Positions 27,344-35,765 of a stretch of DNA of 64,000 nucleotides are shown piece by piece. Position numbers and translations under genes: made by a program. Within the stretch, counting starts at the first letter, position 1. Each line of letters begins with the position of its first letter. Source of the stretch: Paracoccaceae bacterium (lineage in GTDB: Bacteria; Pseudomonadota; Alphaproteobacteria; Rhodobacterales; Rhodobacteraceae); the NCBI GenBank assembly GCA_002708925.1, contig PAPN01000010.1, positions 1 through 64,000 of the forward strand, in the 5' to 3' direction. Below the pieces are notes generated by a model. The model did no database searches and was not told the DNA's origin. It saw nothing but the letters and a program-made list of their open reading frames with translations.

Positions 27344-29113
27344 TCATTCACCAATCGCCACGCCCTCGCGGCGTTTATCGGCCCCGCCGCTCAGGCGCGG
27401 GCCGATTTCGATACTGCCCAGCCCCGACACCATCGGTGCCGATTTCACGCCATAGCCCATGTCGCTCAGGCTTTGCATCGTGTCCAGCGCCGCGGGCCCT
27501 GTTTCGATGTCATAGCGGCCAAAGCGGTTGATCCGGTGCGGCAGATCCATCGCCTGCTGCACATCCAGCCCCCATTCGGCCCAGGCCAGAATCGTATTGG
27601 CCACATAGCCGATAATCATGCTGCCCCCCGGACTGCCCGTCACCAGAACCGGCGCGCCATCGCGCATCACGATCGTCGGCGCCATCGAGGACCGGGGCCG
27701 TTTTCCCGGCTCCACCCGATTGGCGACCGGCACCCCGCCCAGATGCGAGCGAAAGGAAAAATCCGTCAGTTCATTGTTCAGCAAAAACCCATGCACCATC
27801 AGACGCGAGCCAAACCCGTTTTCAATCGTCGTGGTCATCGACAGCGCGTTGCCGTAGCGATCCACGATAGAAATATGCGAGGTCGAGGGCAGCTCTGGTG
27901 CCGCGTCATCCGCCCAGCGGCTGGCGTGATCGAATTTGGGATTGCCGGGCGGGGCCTCGGGCAGGCGCGGGCCGCGCAGCAGGGCTGCACGGGTTTTCAG
28001 ATAGTCCGGCTCCAGCAGGCCCTGCACCGGGACGGGCACATAATCGCTGTCGGCCATGAACCGCGCGCGGTCCGCAAAGGCCAGGCGGCTGGCATCTCCG
28101 ATCAGGCGCAGAACCTGCGGATCGTCCGGCCCCGCGGACAGATCGAACTGCGCCAGCATTCCCAAAATCTGCCCCACCGTCAGCGCCCCCGAGGACGGCG
28201 GCCCCATTCCGCAGATCTCCAGGCTCTTGTAGGGGGCGCAGACTGCCGCGCGTTCTTTGGGGCGATAGACAGCCATATCCACAGCCGTCAGCACACCGCC
28301 ATTCTGCTGGACCCGGCGCACGATCTGATCGGCGAAATCCCCTGTATAAAAGGCCTCTGCCCCCTGTTCGGCCAGCATCCGCAGCGTGCGTGCATAGGCG
28401 TCGTTACGCAGGATCGACCCGGCCCGCAGAGCCTGACCGTCGGGCAGGAAATAGCGCGCAGTGTCCGCAAAGCGGGCCAGCCGCGCAGCATCCCGTGCGA
28501 CCGATCCGGCCAGACGTTCGGACACCACGAACCCCTCTTGCGCCAGCCCCAGCGCATCGCTGAACAGATCGGCCCACTCTGCGCGCCCCCATTTGCGGTG
28601 CATCAACTGCAACAGCGCCGGCGTTCCCGGCGTCCCGACGGATCGCCCGCCCACAACCGCGTCAAAGAACTTCAGCGGCGCGCCCGTATCGTCCTGAAAC
28701 AGCCGGGGCGTGGCGGCCAAGGGTGCGGTTTCGCGCCCGTCCAGCGTGCTTAGCGTGCCGGTGTCCGCGTCATACCAGACCACAAAGGCCCCGCCGCCCA
28801 GCCCCGAGGATTGCGGCTCGACCAGGCCCAACACCAGCTGCGTGGCGATGGCCGCATCCGCCGCCGTCCCGCCCGCGCGCAGCACCCGCGCGCCGGCCTC
28901 GGCCGCATAGGGGTTGGCCGCGACGATCATCCAGTCATCCGCCCAAACGGGCTGTCCGGCCTCTTTGGCCTCCAGCCCTGCGGCCACGGCGGGCGTGATG
29001 TCCAGCCGCCCTGCCCCGCCAATTTCCGGTGCCACGCTGTCAGCCGCCTGCTGCGCCCCCGCGCCAGAGCATAGAAAAAGGCCCATGAGAGCCGCCATAA
29101 TATCGCGTTTCAT
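27344..29113 (-). CDS. ggt: Gamma-glutamyltransferase
   Basis: Periplasmic enzyme that hydrolyses or transfers the gamma-glutamyl group of glutathione and related amides. The 589-residue precursor has an N-terminal signal (cleavage likely after CSGAGA, about residue 20). It is processed autocatalytically before the nucleophile Thr411 in LPSTSHISIVD. Also seen: EPQSSGLGGGAFVVWYD near 99-115; GRETAP; PPSSGALTVGQIL; and SSMAPTIV and TGSPGGSMII in the small subunit. A clear AAAGGA site precedes the ATG. It follows the 2-hydroxyacid dehydrogenase gene by 29 bases, so the two are probably co-transcribed. Confidence 0.94.
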   Translation of the reverse strand: MKRDIMAALMGLFLCSGAGAQQAADSVAPEIGGAGRLDITPAVAAGLEAKEAGQPVWADDWMIVAANPYAAEAGARVLRAGGTAADAAIATQLVLGLVEPQSSGLGGGAFVVWYDADTGTLSTLDGRETAPLAATPRLFQDDTGAPLKFFDAVVGGRSVGTPGTPALLQLMHRKWGRAEWADLFSDALGLAQEGFVVSERLAGSVARDAARLARFADTARYFLPDGQALRAGSILRNDAYARTLRMLAEQGAEAFYTGDFADQIVRRVQQNGGVLTAVDMAVYRPKERAAVCAPYKSLEICGMGPPSSGALTVGQILGMLAQFDLSAGPDDPQVLRLIGDASRLAFADRARFMADSDYVPVPVQGLLEPDYLKTRAALLRGPRLPEAPPGNPKFDHASRWADDAAPELPSTSHISIVDRYGNALSMTTTIENGFGSRLMVHGFLLNNELTDFSFRSHLGGVPVANRVEPGKRPRSSMAPTIVMRDGAPVLVTGSPGGSMIIGYVANTILAWAEWGLDVQQAMDLPHRINRFGRYDIETGPAALDTMQSLSDMGYGVKSAPMVSGLGSIEIGPRLSGGADKRREGVAIGE

Positions 29114-29142
29114 GGGCCTTTTCCTTTCGTATAATCAGAGCC

Positions 29143-30129
29143 TTACAGCAGCCCCGGCACCACCTGATCCGGCGGGCGATGGCCGTCATCAAAGGTTTTG
29201 ATATTGATGATCACCTTTTCGCCCATTTCCAGCCGCCCCTCTTCGGTGGCCGAGGCCATATGCGGCAAGGTCACCACGTTGGGCAGCTCCAGCAGTTTGG
29301 AGTTCACCTCCGAGCCGTGCTCGAACACATCCAGCCCGGCCCCGGCCAGCTCGCCTGCGACCAGCATCCGGGTCAGGGCGTTTTCGTCGATCACCTCGCC
29401 GCGCGAGGTGTTCACGATCACCGCGGTCGGTTTCAGCAGTTTCAGACGGCGCGCATTCAGCAAATGAAAGGTCGAGGGCGTGTGCGGGCAATTGACCGAG
29501 ATCACATCCATCCGCGCCACCATCTGATCCAGGCTTTCCCAATAGCTGGCCTCGTATTTCGCCTCGATGTCGGCGTGCAGGCGGTGACGGTTATGATAGT
29601 GGATTTCCATCCCGAAGGCGCGGGCGCGCTGCGCCACGGCCTGCCCGATCCGGCCCATGCCCAGAATCCCCAGACGGCGCCCTCCAATGCGCCCGCCCAG
29701 GAAGGCGGTGGGCGACCAGCCCTCCCATGTGCCGGATTTCATCGCGCCCAGCCCCTCGGGGATACGGCGCGTCACGGCCAACATCAGCGCCATGGTCATG
29801 TCGGCGGTGTCATCATTCACCACACCGGGCGTGTTCGAGACCAAGACACCGCGCTGACGGGCGGTATGAATGTCGATGTGATCCACGCCCGCGCCATAGT
29901 TGGCGATCAGTTTCAGGCGCGTGCCAGCCTGCCCGATCAGGCCCGCATCGATCTGATCGCTTAGCGTGGGCACCAGCACATCGCAGGTTTTCACCGCATC
30001 GACCAGCTCGGCGCGGGTCATGGGTGTGTCATCCTCGCGGAGTGTGACGTCAAATAAGTCCTTAAGCCGGTTTTCGACAGGTTCCGGCAAGCGTCGCGTA
30101 ACGACAACACTCAGGCGTTCAGATGGCAT
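29143..30129 (-). CDS. D-2-hydroxyacid dehydrogenase (glyoxylate/hydroxypyruvate reductase type)
   Basis: A 328-residue NAD(P)H-dependent reductase of 2-oxo acids such as glyoxylate or hydroxypyruvate. Seen: IANYGAGVDHIDIHTARQRG near 75-94; the Rossmann motif LGILGMGRIGQAVAQRARAF near 151-170; the catalytic Arg in VNTSRGEVIDENAL; the Glu in AGAGLDVFEHG; and the His in LPHMASATEEGR. Although the frame is open to 30960, the conserved N-terminus MPSERLSVVVTRRL with GGGAGGA upstream fixes the start at 30129. It is divergent from the SH3 gene and upstream of ggt. Confidence 0.93.
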   Translation of the reverse strand: MPSERLSVVVTRRLPEPVENRLKDLFDVTLREDDTPMTRAELVDAVKTCDVLVPTLSDQIDAGLIGQAGTRLKLIANYGAGVDHIDIHTARQRGVLVSNTPGVVNDDTADMTMALMLAVTRRIPEGLGAMKSGTWEGWSPTAFLGGRIGGRRLGILGMGRIGQAVAQRARAFGMEIHYHNRHRLHADIEAKYEASYWESLDQMVARMDVISVNCPHTPSTFHLLNARRLKLLKPTAVIVNTSRGEVIDENALTRMLVAGELAGAGLDVFEHGSEVNSKLLELPNVVTLPHMASATEEGRLEMGEKVIINIKTFDDGHRPPDQVVPGLL

Positions 30130-30252
30130 ATTGGTCCTCCCAAATCTTTTCAAAACGAGGCGTTGCTGGCAGAGTGGCCGATACAGGGCCGAGGCACAAG
30201 AACCTGCGGCCAAAAATAAACGCAGTACACGGGCTATATACGGGCAAGGACG

Positions 30253-30747
30253 ATGAACACGCAGGCGATTGTGGCCGCTCTTTGCGGTTTTCTGTTGGTG
30301 ACTTCCGCCGCCGCCGAAGAGCGCGGCCGCGAGACGAACCTTCCCATTCCGCGCTTTGTCTCGATCAAGGCGTCCAAGGCAAATGTCCGGCGCGGACCGG
30401 GGCTGAGCCACCGCATCGACTGGGTGTTCAAACGCAAGGACATGCCGGTCGAGGTGACGGGCGAATACGAACACTGGCGCCGGGTGCGCGACCGCGACGG
30501 CGCGGGCGGCTGGGTGCATTATTCGCTGCTGTCGGGCGCGCGCACGGTGATCGTGGATCAGGATCTGCTGGATCTGTTCGCCCGCCCGGACGAGACCGCT
30601 CCGATCAAGGCGCGGCTGGAAATGGGGGTCATCGCCCGGCTGGAGGATTGCGGGCCGGACTGGTGCCGCCTGTCCACCGGCGGCTATCGCGGCTGGGCGC
30701 ATAAAACCAAACTCTGGGGCGTGGCCCCCGATGAGATCCGCGACTGA
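30253..30747 (+). CDS. Exported SH3 domain protein
   Basis: A 164-residue protein with a signal peptide (MNTQAIVAALCGFLLVTSAA, cut after SAAA). Two bacterial SH3-like repeats follow: SIKASKANVRRGPGLSHRID...GGWVHYSLLSG (about residues 37-97) and a second ending CRLSTGGYRGWAHKTKLWGV. It should bind peptidoglycan or a periplasmic partner. Its divergent placement next to a 2-hydroxyacid dehydrogenase is, from memory, a recurring alphaproteobacterial arrangement. The function is unknown. Confidence 0.85.
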   Translation: MNTQAIVAALCGFLLVTSAAAEERGRETNLPIPRFVSIKASKANVRRGPGLSHRIDWVFKRKDMPVEVTGEYEHWRRVRDRDGAGGWVHYSLLSGARTVIVDQDLLDLFARPDETAPIKARLEMGVIARLEDCGPDWCRLSTGGYRGWAHKTKLWGVAPDEIRD

Positions 30748-30811
30748 CAGGTTTACTTGTCCCCGCCTATCGCTAATCTGACACCTGATTTGATATTCAG
30801 GATTTAGACCG

Positions 30812-32131
30812 ATGCGATTTTTCTGCGTTCTGTTGATGCTATTGCCGCTATGCGGTGCAGCCACGGCACAAGAGGCCCAAAGCAACCAGCCCTCGGGCGC
30901 GATTTCCGTCGAGGACAGCGCCAGCCAGGATGCCGCCATCGCCGTCCGTATCCGCGACATCCTGGCCGAGCTGGAGGGCTACGGCGATGTCACCGTCACC
31001 GTCAGATCCGGCATCGTTACCCTGCGCGGCACCACGCTGGAGGCCGCCGACATCGCCCGGCTGAACGTCATCGTCGCCCGTGTCGAAGGCGTGGTGGCCA
31101 TCAAGAACGAGGTGACGGAATCCACCGATGTGGTCGAGCGGCTAAGCCCCGCAATGGAGCGTTTCACCGACCGGATGGAACAGCTGGTGGCCTATCTGCC
31201 GCTGCTGATCGTCGCCATCGCCGCCTTTTTGCTGGTCACGTTTGCGGGCATCCTGCTGACCCGGCTGAAAAACCCGTGGAACCGGCTGGCTCCGAACCGA
31301 TTTATCGCTGACATCTATCGCAGCGTGATCCGCCTGGTCTTTATCATCGGAGGCGTTGTCGTCGCGCTGGATATTCTGGGCGCGACGGCGCTGCTGTCCA
31401 CCATTCTGGGCGCGGCGGGGATTGTCGGGCTGGCCATCGGCTTTGCCGTCAAGGACACGGTGGAAAATTTCATCGCCTCGATCATGCTGTCGATCCGCCA
31501 GCCCTTTCGCCCCAATGACGCGATCGAGATCGGCGGCGATCAGGGCATCGTTATCCGCCTGACCAGCCGCGCGACGATCCTGCTGTCCTATGATGGCAAT
31601 CATATCCGCATCCCCAATTCGACCGTCTTCAAAAGCCGGATCGTCAATTACACCACCAATGCCGAACGCCGGTTCACCTTTGACCTGGGCGTCGCCCCGG
31701 ATACCGATCTGACCCAGGCGATGGCTCTGGCCCGTGACACCCTGTCCCAGCTGCCCTTTGTTCTGCAAACGCCGGCCCCGAATGTGTGGATCGACACGGT
31801 GGGTGACAGCACCATTTCCCTGCGCCATGCCGCCTGGATCGACCAGCGTGAAACCGGCCTGCTGGGCGCGCGCTCCGAAGCGGTGCGCCAGGTCATGAGC
31901 GCCTTCACCCTGGCCGGAATCGCAATGCCCGAACCCACCTACCGGCTGCTGACCAAACCAATCGAGCCCCCCCCCCCCATCAGCACGAAACCCGCCATTG
32001 CCGCCCCCGCCGACGCCCCCCTGGCCGAGATCGAAGCCACGATGGAACAGGATTTGGAGCGCTTCGTCGAAGAAGAGCGCCAGGACAGCCACTCCGAAGA
32101 CCTGCTGTCCGAACACGGCCCGACCGAGTAA
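30812..32131 (+). CDS. MscS-type mechanosensitive channel with N-terminal BON domain
   Basis: A 439-residue membrane protein. Order: signal sequence (MRFFCVLLMLLPLCGAATAQ); periplasmic BON-type domain at about 40-110 (DVTVTVRSGIVTLRGTT; ARVEGVVAIKNEV); TM1 near 128-150; TM2 near 172-193; the pore-lining TM3 LLSTILGAAGIVGLAIGFAV; then the MscS beta domain (RPNDAIEIGGDQGIVIRLTSRA; IRIPNSTVFKSRIVNYT). The cytoplasmic tail ends in a Pro-rich linker and an acidic stretch (LAEIEATMEQDLERFVEEER). MscS channels release solutes on hypo-osmotic shock; the BON domain suggests anchoring to envelope or lipid. Confidence 0.9.
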   Translation: MRFFCVLLMLLPLCGAATAQEAQSNQPSGAISVEDSASQDAAIAVRIRDILAELEGYGDVTVTVRSGIVTLRGTTLEAADIARLNVIVARVEGVVAIKNEVTESTDVVERLSPAMERFTDRMEQLVAYLPLLIVAIAAFLLVTFAGILLTRLKNPWNRLAPNRFIADIYRSVIRLVFIIGGVVVALDILGATALLSTILGAAGIVGLAIGFAVKDTVENFIASIMLSIRQPFRPNDAIEIGGDQGIVIRLTSRATILLSYDGNHIRIPNSTVFKSRIVNYTTNAERRFTFDLGVAPDTDLTQAMALARDTLSQLPFVLQTPAPNVWIDTVGDSTISLRHAAWIDQRETGLLGARSEAVRQVMSAFTLAGIAMPEPTYRLLTKPIEPPPPISTKPAIAAPADAPLAEIEATMEQDLERFVEEERQDSHSEDLLSEHGPTE

Positions 32132-32226
32132 TTCCCTCACATAATTCCGCACGAAAAAATCTGTGTTTTTTTCGCAATTCAGGGCTTGCACCCGTCAAAC
32201 CATCGCATTATCTACGCCCTCACCGT

Positions 32227-32301
32227 TGGGGTGTAGCCAAGTGGTAAGGCAACTGTTTTTGGTACAGTGTACCGTAGGTTCGAATCCTACCACCCCAGCC
32301 A
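32227..32301 (+). tRNA. tRNA-Gln (anticodon UUG)
   Basis: A 75-nt cloverleaf with encoded CCA. Acceptor stem TGGGGTG/CACCCCA, D-arm GCCAAGTGGTAAGGC, anticodon stem ACTGT/ACAGT with loop TTTTGGT (anticodon TTG, reading CAA), T-arm GTAGGTTCGAATCCTAC and discriminator G. The 3' end is followed directly by decayed mobile-element sequence, as expected if the tRNA once served as an integration site. Confidence 0.96.
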
Positions 32302-32323
32302 TTTTTCAGACATGGAACCTTCG

Positions 32324-32830
32324 TCAAAGAGTAGAACCTGCCCGGTCCAGCTTAGTATCTGTGCGGGCAAGGCTGACATTCCGAACGTCTCCCTGTGCAA
32401 AATCCTTCCAAACGAACAGACATTTGCGATTCCCGATATGGCGCCGGCCCGTTCGGAAGAAAGCGCGCAGCAGGCTTTCGACAGACAGCGCCCGTTTTTT
32501 GTCAGATCAAAGTTGCCCTTTGCCATGTTTTTGACGGGTCTCCACCAGGTGCTTTGCCTCCAGAAGCTTGCCACCCCTCAGATGATTGTTTTCGGAGGCC
32601 TGGCGCAGGACATCCTGAACTCTCGCATCTTCGGCATCGGCAATATCCACAGCAACACTCACCGGAATTTTGCCGCCTTCGACGGCCCTGAGCAGCCGGT
32701 GTTCGCCACTTTACAGAAGCCGAAGAACCCCGCGCACATATTTCATCGACAGGTTGGTCTTGCGCGCGATTTCAGCATCAAAATACCCCCGGCTCTTCAG
32801 GCCCTTGATGTCATGAAGCAGATCCAGGGC
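32324..32830 (-). pseudogene. Remnant of a RepB/ParB-like partition protein gene
   Basis: Reading the minus strand from about 32830, LDLLHDIKGLKSRGYFDAEI and ARKTNLSMKYVRGVLRLL resemble the helix-turn-helix part of RepB/ParB-like proteins. A TAA at 32713-32711 interrupts it, and the same frame goes on SGEHRLLRAVEGGKIPVSVA, VDIADAEDARVQDVLRQASE, NNHLRGGKLLEAKHLVETRQ to a TGA at 32507. After this a degenerate family-like tail (LSVESLLRAFFRTGR; KCLFV) runs to 32324. The N-terminal nuclease-like half is missing. Two in-frame stops plus truncation make this a pseudogene. Recognition is from memory of the family, not a search. Confidence 0.7.
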
Positions 32831-32836
32831 CCTGTG

Positions 32837-33010
32837 CTGGCGGCGCTGAGGCGCGAATTGGGCGGATCCCACCAGGCCATAAAGGCATCCATGAACGGGA
32901 CAGGGGTCTGTGAACGAGCTGCGAAAAACTGGCTGGCCGGCGCGCACGGGCCCGCAGGGGAACACCTGATCGAACTCATGCGGCACTCAGATGAAGTCGC
33001 TGAAACAGTC
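32837..33010 (+). pseudogene. Fragment of a mobile-element-associated HTH-like protein gene
   Basis: In the plus-strand frame, LAALRRELGGSHQAIKASMN, GTGVCERAAKNWLAGAHGPA and GEHLIELMRHSDEVAETV look like a small DNA-binding-type family (ERTVKNWLxGxxGPxGxHLIxLMRHSDxV) that I recall from Rhodobacterales and Rhizobiales mobile DNA. No proper start is visible: the open frame runs back through the RepB-like remnant into the tRNA gene. The sequence past 33010 shows no further similarity I recognise. It abuts the oppositely oriented RepB-like remnant, so both are probably debris of one deleted element. Confidence 0.5.
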
Positions 33011-33142
33011 CGGCCCTATGTGGCCGAAGCGAAGTGGCCATTTCTTTGGATCTTACGTGTCTTCGGACCGGACTTCTTCGAATGCTGACAACGGCGGACG
33101 ACATCTTTGGGGCAGAAACCTGAGCGAAATTGCCATTCTAGA

Positions 33143-33490
33143 TCAATCTCTTGGGTATAAGCTGCCCCAGGAATGCAGCGCGTTGACCACCGGCGCCAGA
33201 GCGGTGCCCTTGTCCGTCAGACTGTATTCCACGCGCGGCGGGACAACGGCAAATACCTTGCGTGTGACGATGCCATCGGCCTCCAGTTCTCGTAATTGTT
33301 TGGTCAGGCTGCGCTGTGTCACCGAGCCCACACGCCGTGACAATTCGTTGAACCGCAAGGTCTGGGACATCAAATGATAGATCACCAAGCCCTTCCACTT
33401 GCCGGCGATCTGTTCCAGTGCCGCTTCGACCGGGCACCCCGAATTGCAGCCGCTTCCATCGAACCGTTTGGCCAATTTTACAGTATCCAT
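33143..33490 (-). CDS. HxlR family transcriptional regulator
   Basis: A 115-residue winged-helix regulator. Seen: CPVEAALEQIAGKWKGLVIY near residues 19-38, with Cys residues just before it (GCNSGCPV) that could be redox sensors as in HypR/YodB types; helix-turn-helix LRFNELSRRVGSVTQRSLTK; and wing GIVTRKVFAVVPPRVEYSLT with TDKG. It is divergent from a quinone-oxidoreductase-like gene, the classic HxlR arrangement. An 8-bp inverted repeat in the shared promoter region is the likely binding site. Sensing of electrophiles or quinones is inferred from family precedents. Confidence 0.93.
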   Translation of the reverse strand: MDTVKLAKRFDGSGCNSGCPVEAALEQIAGKWKGLVIYHLMSQTLRFNELSRRVGSVTQRSLTKQLRELEADGIVTRKVFAVVPPRVEYSLTDKGTALAPVVNALHSWGSLYPRD

Positions 33491-33504
33491 TTAGACCCTA
33501 TAGG

Positions 33505-33531
33505 CAAAAACATTGCGTACTTGTGTTTTTG
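33505..33531. promoter_or_regulatory. Inverted repeat, probable HxlR operator
   Basis: CAAAAACA (33505-33512) and TGTTTTTG (33524-33531) are perfect arms around an 11-base spacer containing GTAC. It starts 14 bases upstream of the regulator's ATG and lies 82 bases before the oxidoreductase, well placed to control both. Confidence 0.6.
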
Positions 33532-33612
33532 TAGGCGCTTTTCAATATCGAACGCAAGCCGGACATGCGCGGAAATCGCGCCCGGCGAACTTGGTTATGG
33601 AAGGAACAGACA

Positions 33613-34632
33613 ATGAAAGCCGTTGGATATTACGAAAGCCTGCCCAGCGATGCCCCGAATGCTCTGGTCGATCTTGATTTGCCCAGGCCGACGGCGCAGG
33701 GCCGCGATATTCTGGTGCAGATCCATGCGGTCTCGGTGAATCCGGTGGACACGAAGATCCGTCGCAATCGCCCCGCCACAGCAGACAAGCCCGAAGTGCT
33801 GGGATGGGATGCCGCCGGAGTGGTGGTAGAGATCGGCCCCGAGGTCACGCTCTGCCGCCCTGGGGACCGGGTTTGGTATGCCGGCGATATTTCACGCCCC
33901 GGAACCAACAGCGAATTTCACCTGGTGGACGAACGCATCGTCGGGCAGATGCCGGACACGCTTGATTTCGCGGCGGCGGCGGCCTTGCCTTTGACCTCGC
34001 TCACCGCCTACGAGATGCTGTTTGACCGGCTCAAAGTCGATATGCCGGTGCCCGGTGGCGCAAATGCCATCGTGATTATCGGAGGCGCCGGAGGGGTTGG
34101 CTCGATCGCTATTCAACTGCTGCGCGCGCTGACCGACCTGACCGTGATCGCCACGGCCTCGCGGGAGGAAACGAAATCCTGGGTCAAAGAGCTGGGCGCG
34201 CAGCATGTTATTGATCACTCAGCGCCGCTGGCCAATCAGGTGGCGCAGCTTGGGATCGGGGCTCCGTCTTTTGTGTTTTCCACCACCCAATCGGAAACCT
34301 ATATTCAGGATGTCGCCGCGCTGATCGCGCCTCAGGGGCGCTATGGGCTGATCGACGATCCCGCGCATTTCAACATCATGCCGTTCAAGGGCAAAAGCGT
34401 CTCTGTCCATTGGGAACTGATGTACACGCGGTCAATGTTCCAGACTGCGGACATCGAGCGCCAAAGCGCAATCCTGAACGAGGTTGCCGCGCTGGTGGAC
34501 AGCGGCAAAATTCGCACGACAGTTGCAGAGACGCCGGGGATGATCACCGCGGAAAATCTGCGCGCGGCCCATCGGCGGCTGGAAAGCGGGCAAACCAAGG
34601 GTAAGCTCACGCTGGCCGGTTTTCCGGATTAA
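33613..34632 (+). CDS. Zinc-type alcohol dehydrogenase-like/quinone oxidoreductase family protein
   Basis: A 339-residue medium-chain dehydrogenase/reductase of the zeta-crystallin/ZADH-like group. Seen: GroES-like N domain (ILVQIHAVSVNPVDTKIRR; VLGWDAAGVVVEIGPEV; PGDRVWYAGDI) and the nucleotide-binding VIIGGAGGVGSIAIQLLRAL near 156-175. The structural and catalytic zinc Cys ligands are absent, as is normal for quinone reductases. The start ATG has AAGGA at proper spacing. Divergent from hxlR and presumably induced by quinones or electrophiles. Confidence 0.92.
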   Translation: MKAVGYYESLPSDAPNALVDLDLPRPTAQGRDILVQIHAVSVNPVDTKIRRNRPATADKPEVLGWDAAGVVVEIGPEVTLCRPGDRVWYAGDISRPGTNSEFHLVDERIVGQMPDTLDFAAAAALPLTSLTAYEMLFDRLKVDMPVPGGANAIVIIGGAGGVGSIAIQLLRALTDLTVIATASREETKSWVKELGAQHVIDHSAPLANQVAQLGIGAPSFVFSTTQSETYIQDVAALIAPQGRYGLIDDPAHFNIMPFKGKSVSVHWELMYTRSMFQTADIERQSAILNEVAALVDSGKIRTTVAETPGMITAENLRAAHRRLESGQTKGKLTLAGFPD

Positions 34633-34650
34633 AGGCCGGCCGGCGCGCGG

Positions 34651-35763
34651 TTAGCGATATACCCTGCCGTTGCGCCTGCCCCAATCGGTGTACAGATCGG
34701 CCATAATTGTCCGGAACTGGCTTTCTGCTACCTGCGTCGGGGGCACATCCCCCCGGTCACCGAACACACAGACCGTATCGCCGATCTGAATGTCGCCCAA
34801 CCCGGTCACATCGGCAACGATTGCATTCATGGAAACCTTGCCCACGATCGGCGCTGGCTTGTCCCCTGCCACCAACACCTGGCTGTGCTGCGCCAGCCGT
34901 CTGAAGCCGTTTTCATAGCCAATTGCGATACAGGCCAAACGAGAGTCGCGCTCAAGCCGATACTCTCGGTCATATCCGACGGTTGCGCCCCTGGGATAGT
35001 CTTGCAGCCCGACAATCCGCGCGTGCAGATCCATCGTTGTGGCAAACCCCAGTTCGGGCTTCAGAATGCCATACAGGATAGCCCCGCAGCGGTACATATC
35101 GGTTTCGATCTGTGCATCCGAGATCAGCGTCAGCGAGCTGCCGGCATGGATCTGCACATCCGCACGGCGCAGATCGCTATTGTCGAAAACCCAGTTCAGC
35201 TGGCTTTGAAAAAGCCGGTTGGACCCGTGCAGCTCCTCCAGATCATTGGATGGAAAATGCGTACAAATCCCGCCGATATGCGCCCCAAGCGTTTCCAGAA
35301 TTTCGCGGCACACGGTCTGTCCTGCCTGTGTCGAAATCTCAAGCGCGTCTCGCGACATGCCCAGCGCGTTCAGCGGCAGGTGCACCCCCGCAGTGTACTG
35401 CCCGGCCCTGATATGGGCCGCAATATGCCGCGCCGCCAGCAACGAGGCGGCCTGCTCTTCGACGCGATCCTCCAGGGCGTCCTCCATTTCCTGAGGCGAG
35501 GCAGCCCTGAGCCGGATAACCGTGCCATCGAACCCGGCCTGACGCACGGCTCGGGCCTCGGCGTTGGTTGTGATGCCGATACAGGTGACCTCTTGCTCTT
35601 GGACCAGCGGCACGACCTGCTGAATGCCATGCCCGTAGGCATCCGCCTTCAGCACCGCGCAGAACTGCCTGCCGCGGGGCACAAGCCCCAGGGCAAGCTC
35701 AAGGTTTTTCGAAATCCGGTCACGGTAGATCGTACACCACGAAGCAGGGCAGGATTCCAACAT
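34651..35763 (-). CDS. Alanine racemase family protein (possibly broad-specificity)
   Basis: A 370-residue PLP fold-III racemase. PLP lysine Lys39 lies in AVLKADAYGHG, and the second catalytic base is probably Tyr264 in TVGYDREYRLERDSRL. The segment VHLPLNALGMSRDALEI and the C-terminus MADLYTDWGRRNGRVYR resemble broad-specificity racemases of the Bsr type more than housekeeping Alr (which has DTGM at that place). There is no signal peptide. It is the last gene of the catabolic cluster, two bases after the M20 amidohydrolase stop, so it likely interconverts enantiomers of the imported amino acid. Strict alanine racemase activity remains possible. Confidence 0.85.
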   Translation of the reverse strand: MLESCPASWCTIYRDRISKNLELALGLVPRGRQFCAVLKADAYGHGIQQVVPLVQEQEVTCIGITTNAEARAVRQAGFDGTVIRLRAASPQEMEDALEDRVEEQAASLLAARHIAAHIRAGQYTAGVHLPLNALGMSRDALEISTQAGQTVCREILETLGAHIGGICTHFPSNDLEELHGSNRLFQSQLNWVFDNSDLRRADVQIHAGSSLTLISDAQIETDMYRCGAILYGILKPELGFATTMDLHARIVGLQDYPRGATVGYDREYRLERDSRLACIAIGYENGFRRLAQHSQVLVAGDKPAPIVGKVSMNAIVADVTGLGDIQIGDTVCVFGDRGDVPPTQVAESQFRTIMADLYTDWGRRNGRVYR

Positions 35764-35765
35764 GT

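Noticed and set aside
30130-30960. Upstream extension of the 2-hydroxyacid dehydrogenase frame
   Set aside because: It overlaps the SH3 gene on the other strand; MPSERLSVVVTRRL with GGGAGGA is the proper start.
32267-33088. 273-codon plus-strand open frame beginning inside tRNA-Gln
   Set aside because: Its first two thirds are antisense to the RepB-like remnant and its start lies in the tRNA; only residues 191-248 resemble a protein, so it is not one gene.
32302-33142. Possible attR copy of the tRNA-Gln 3' end
   Set aside because: I looked for a repeat of the T-arm/acceptor sequence downstream in this region and found none; the island hypothesis rests only on the gene remnants.
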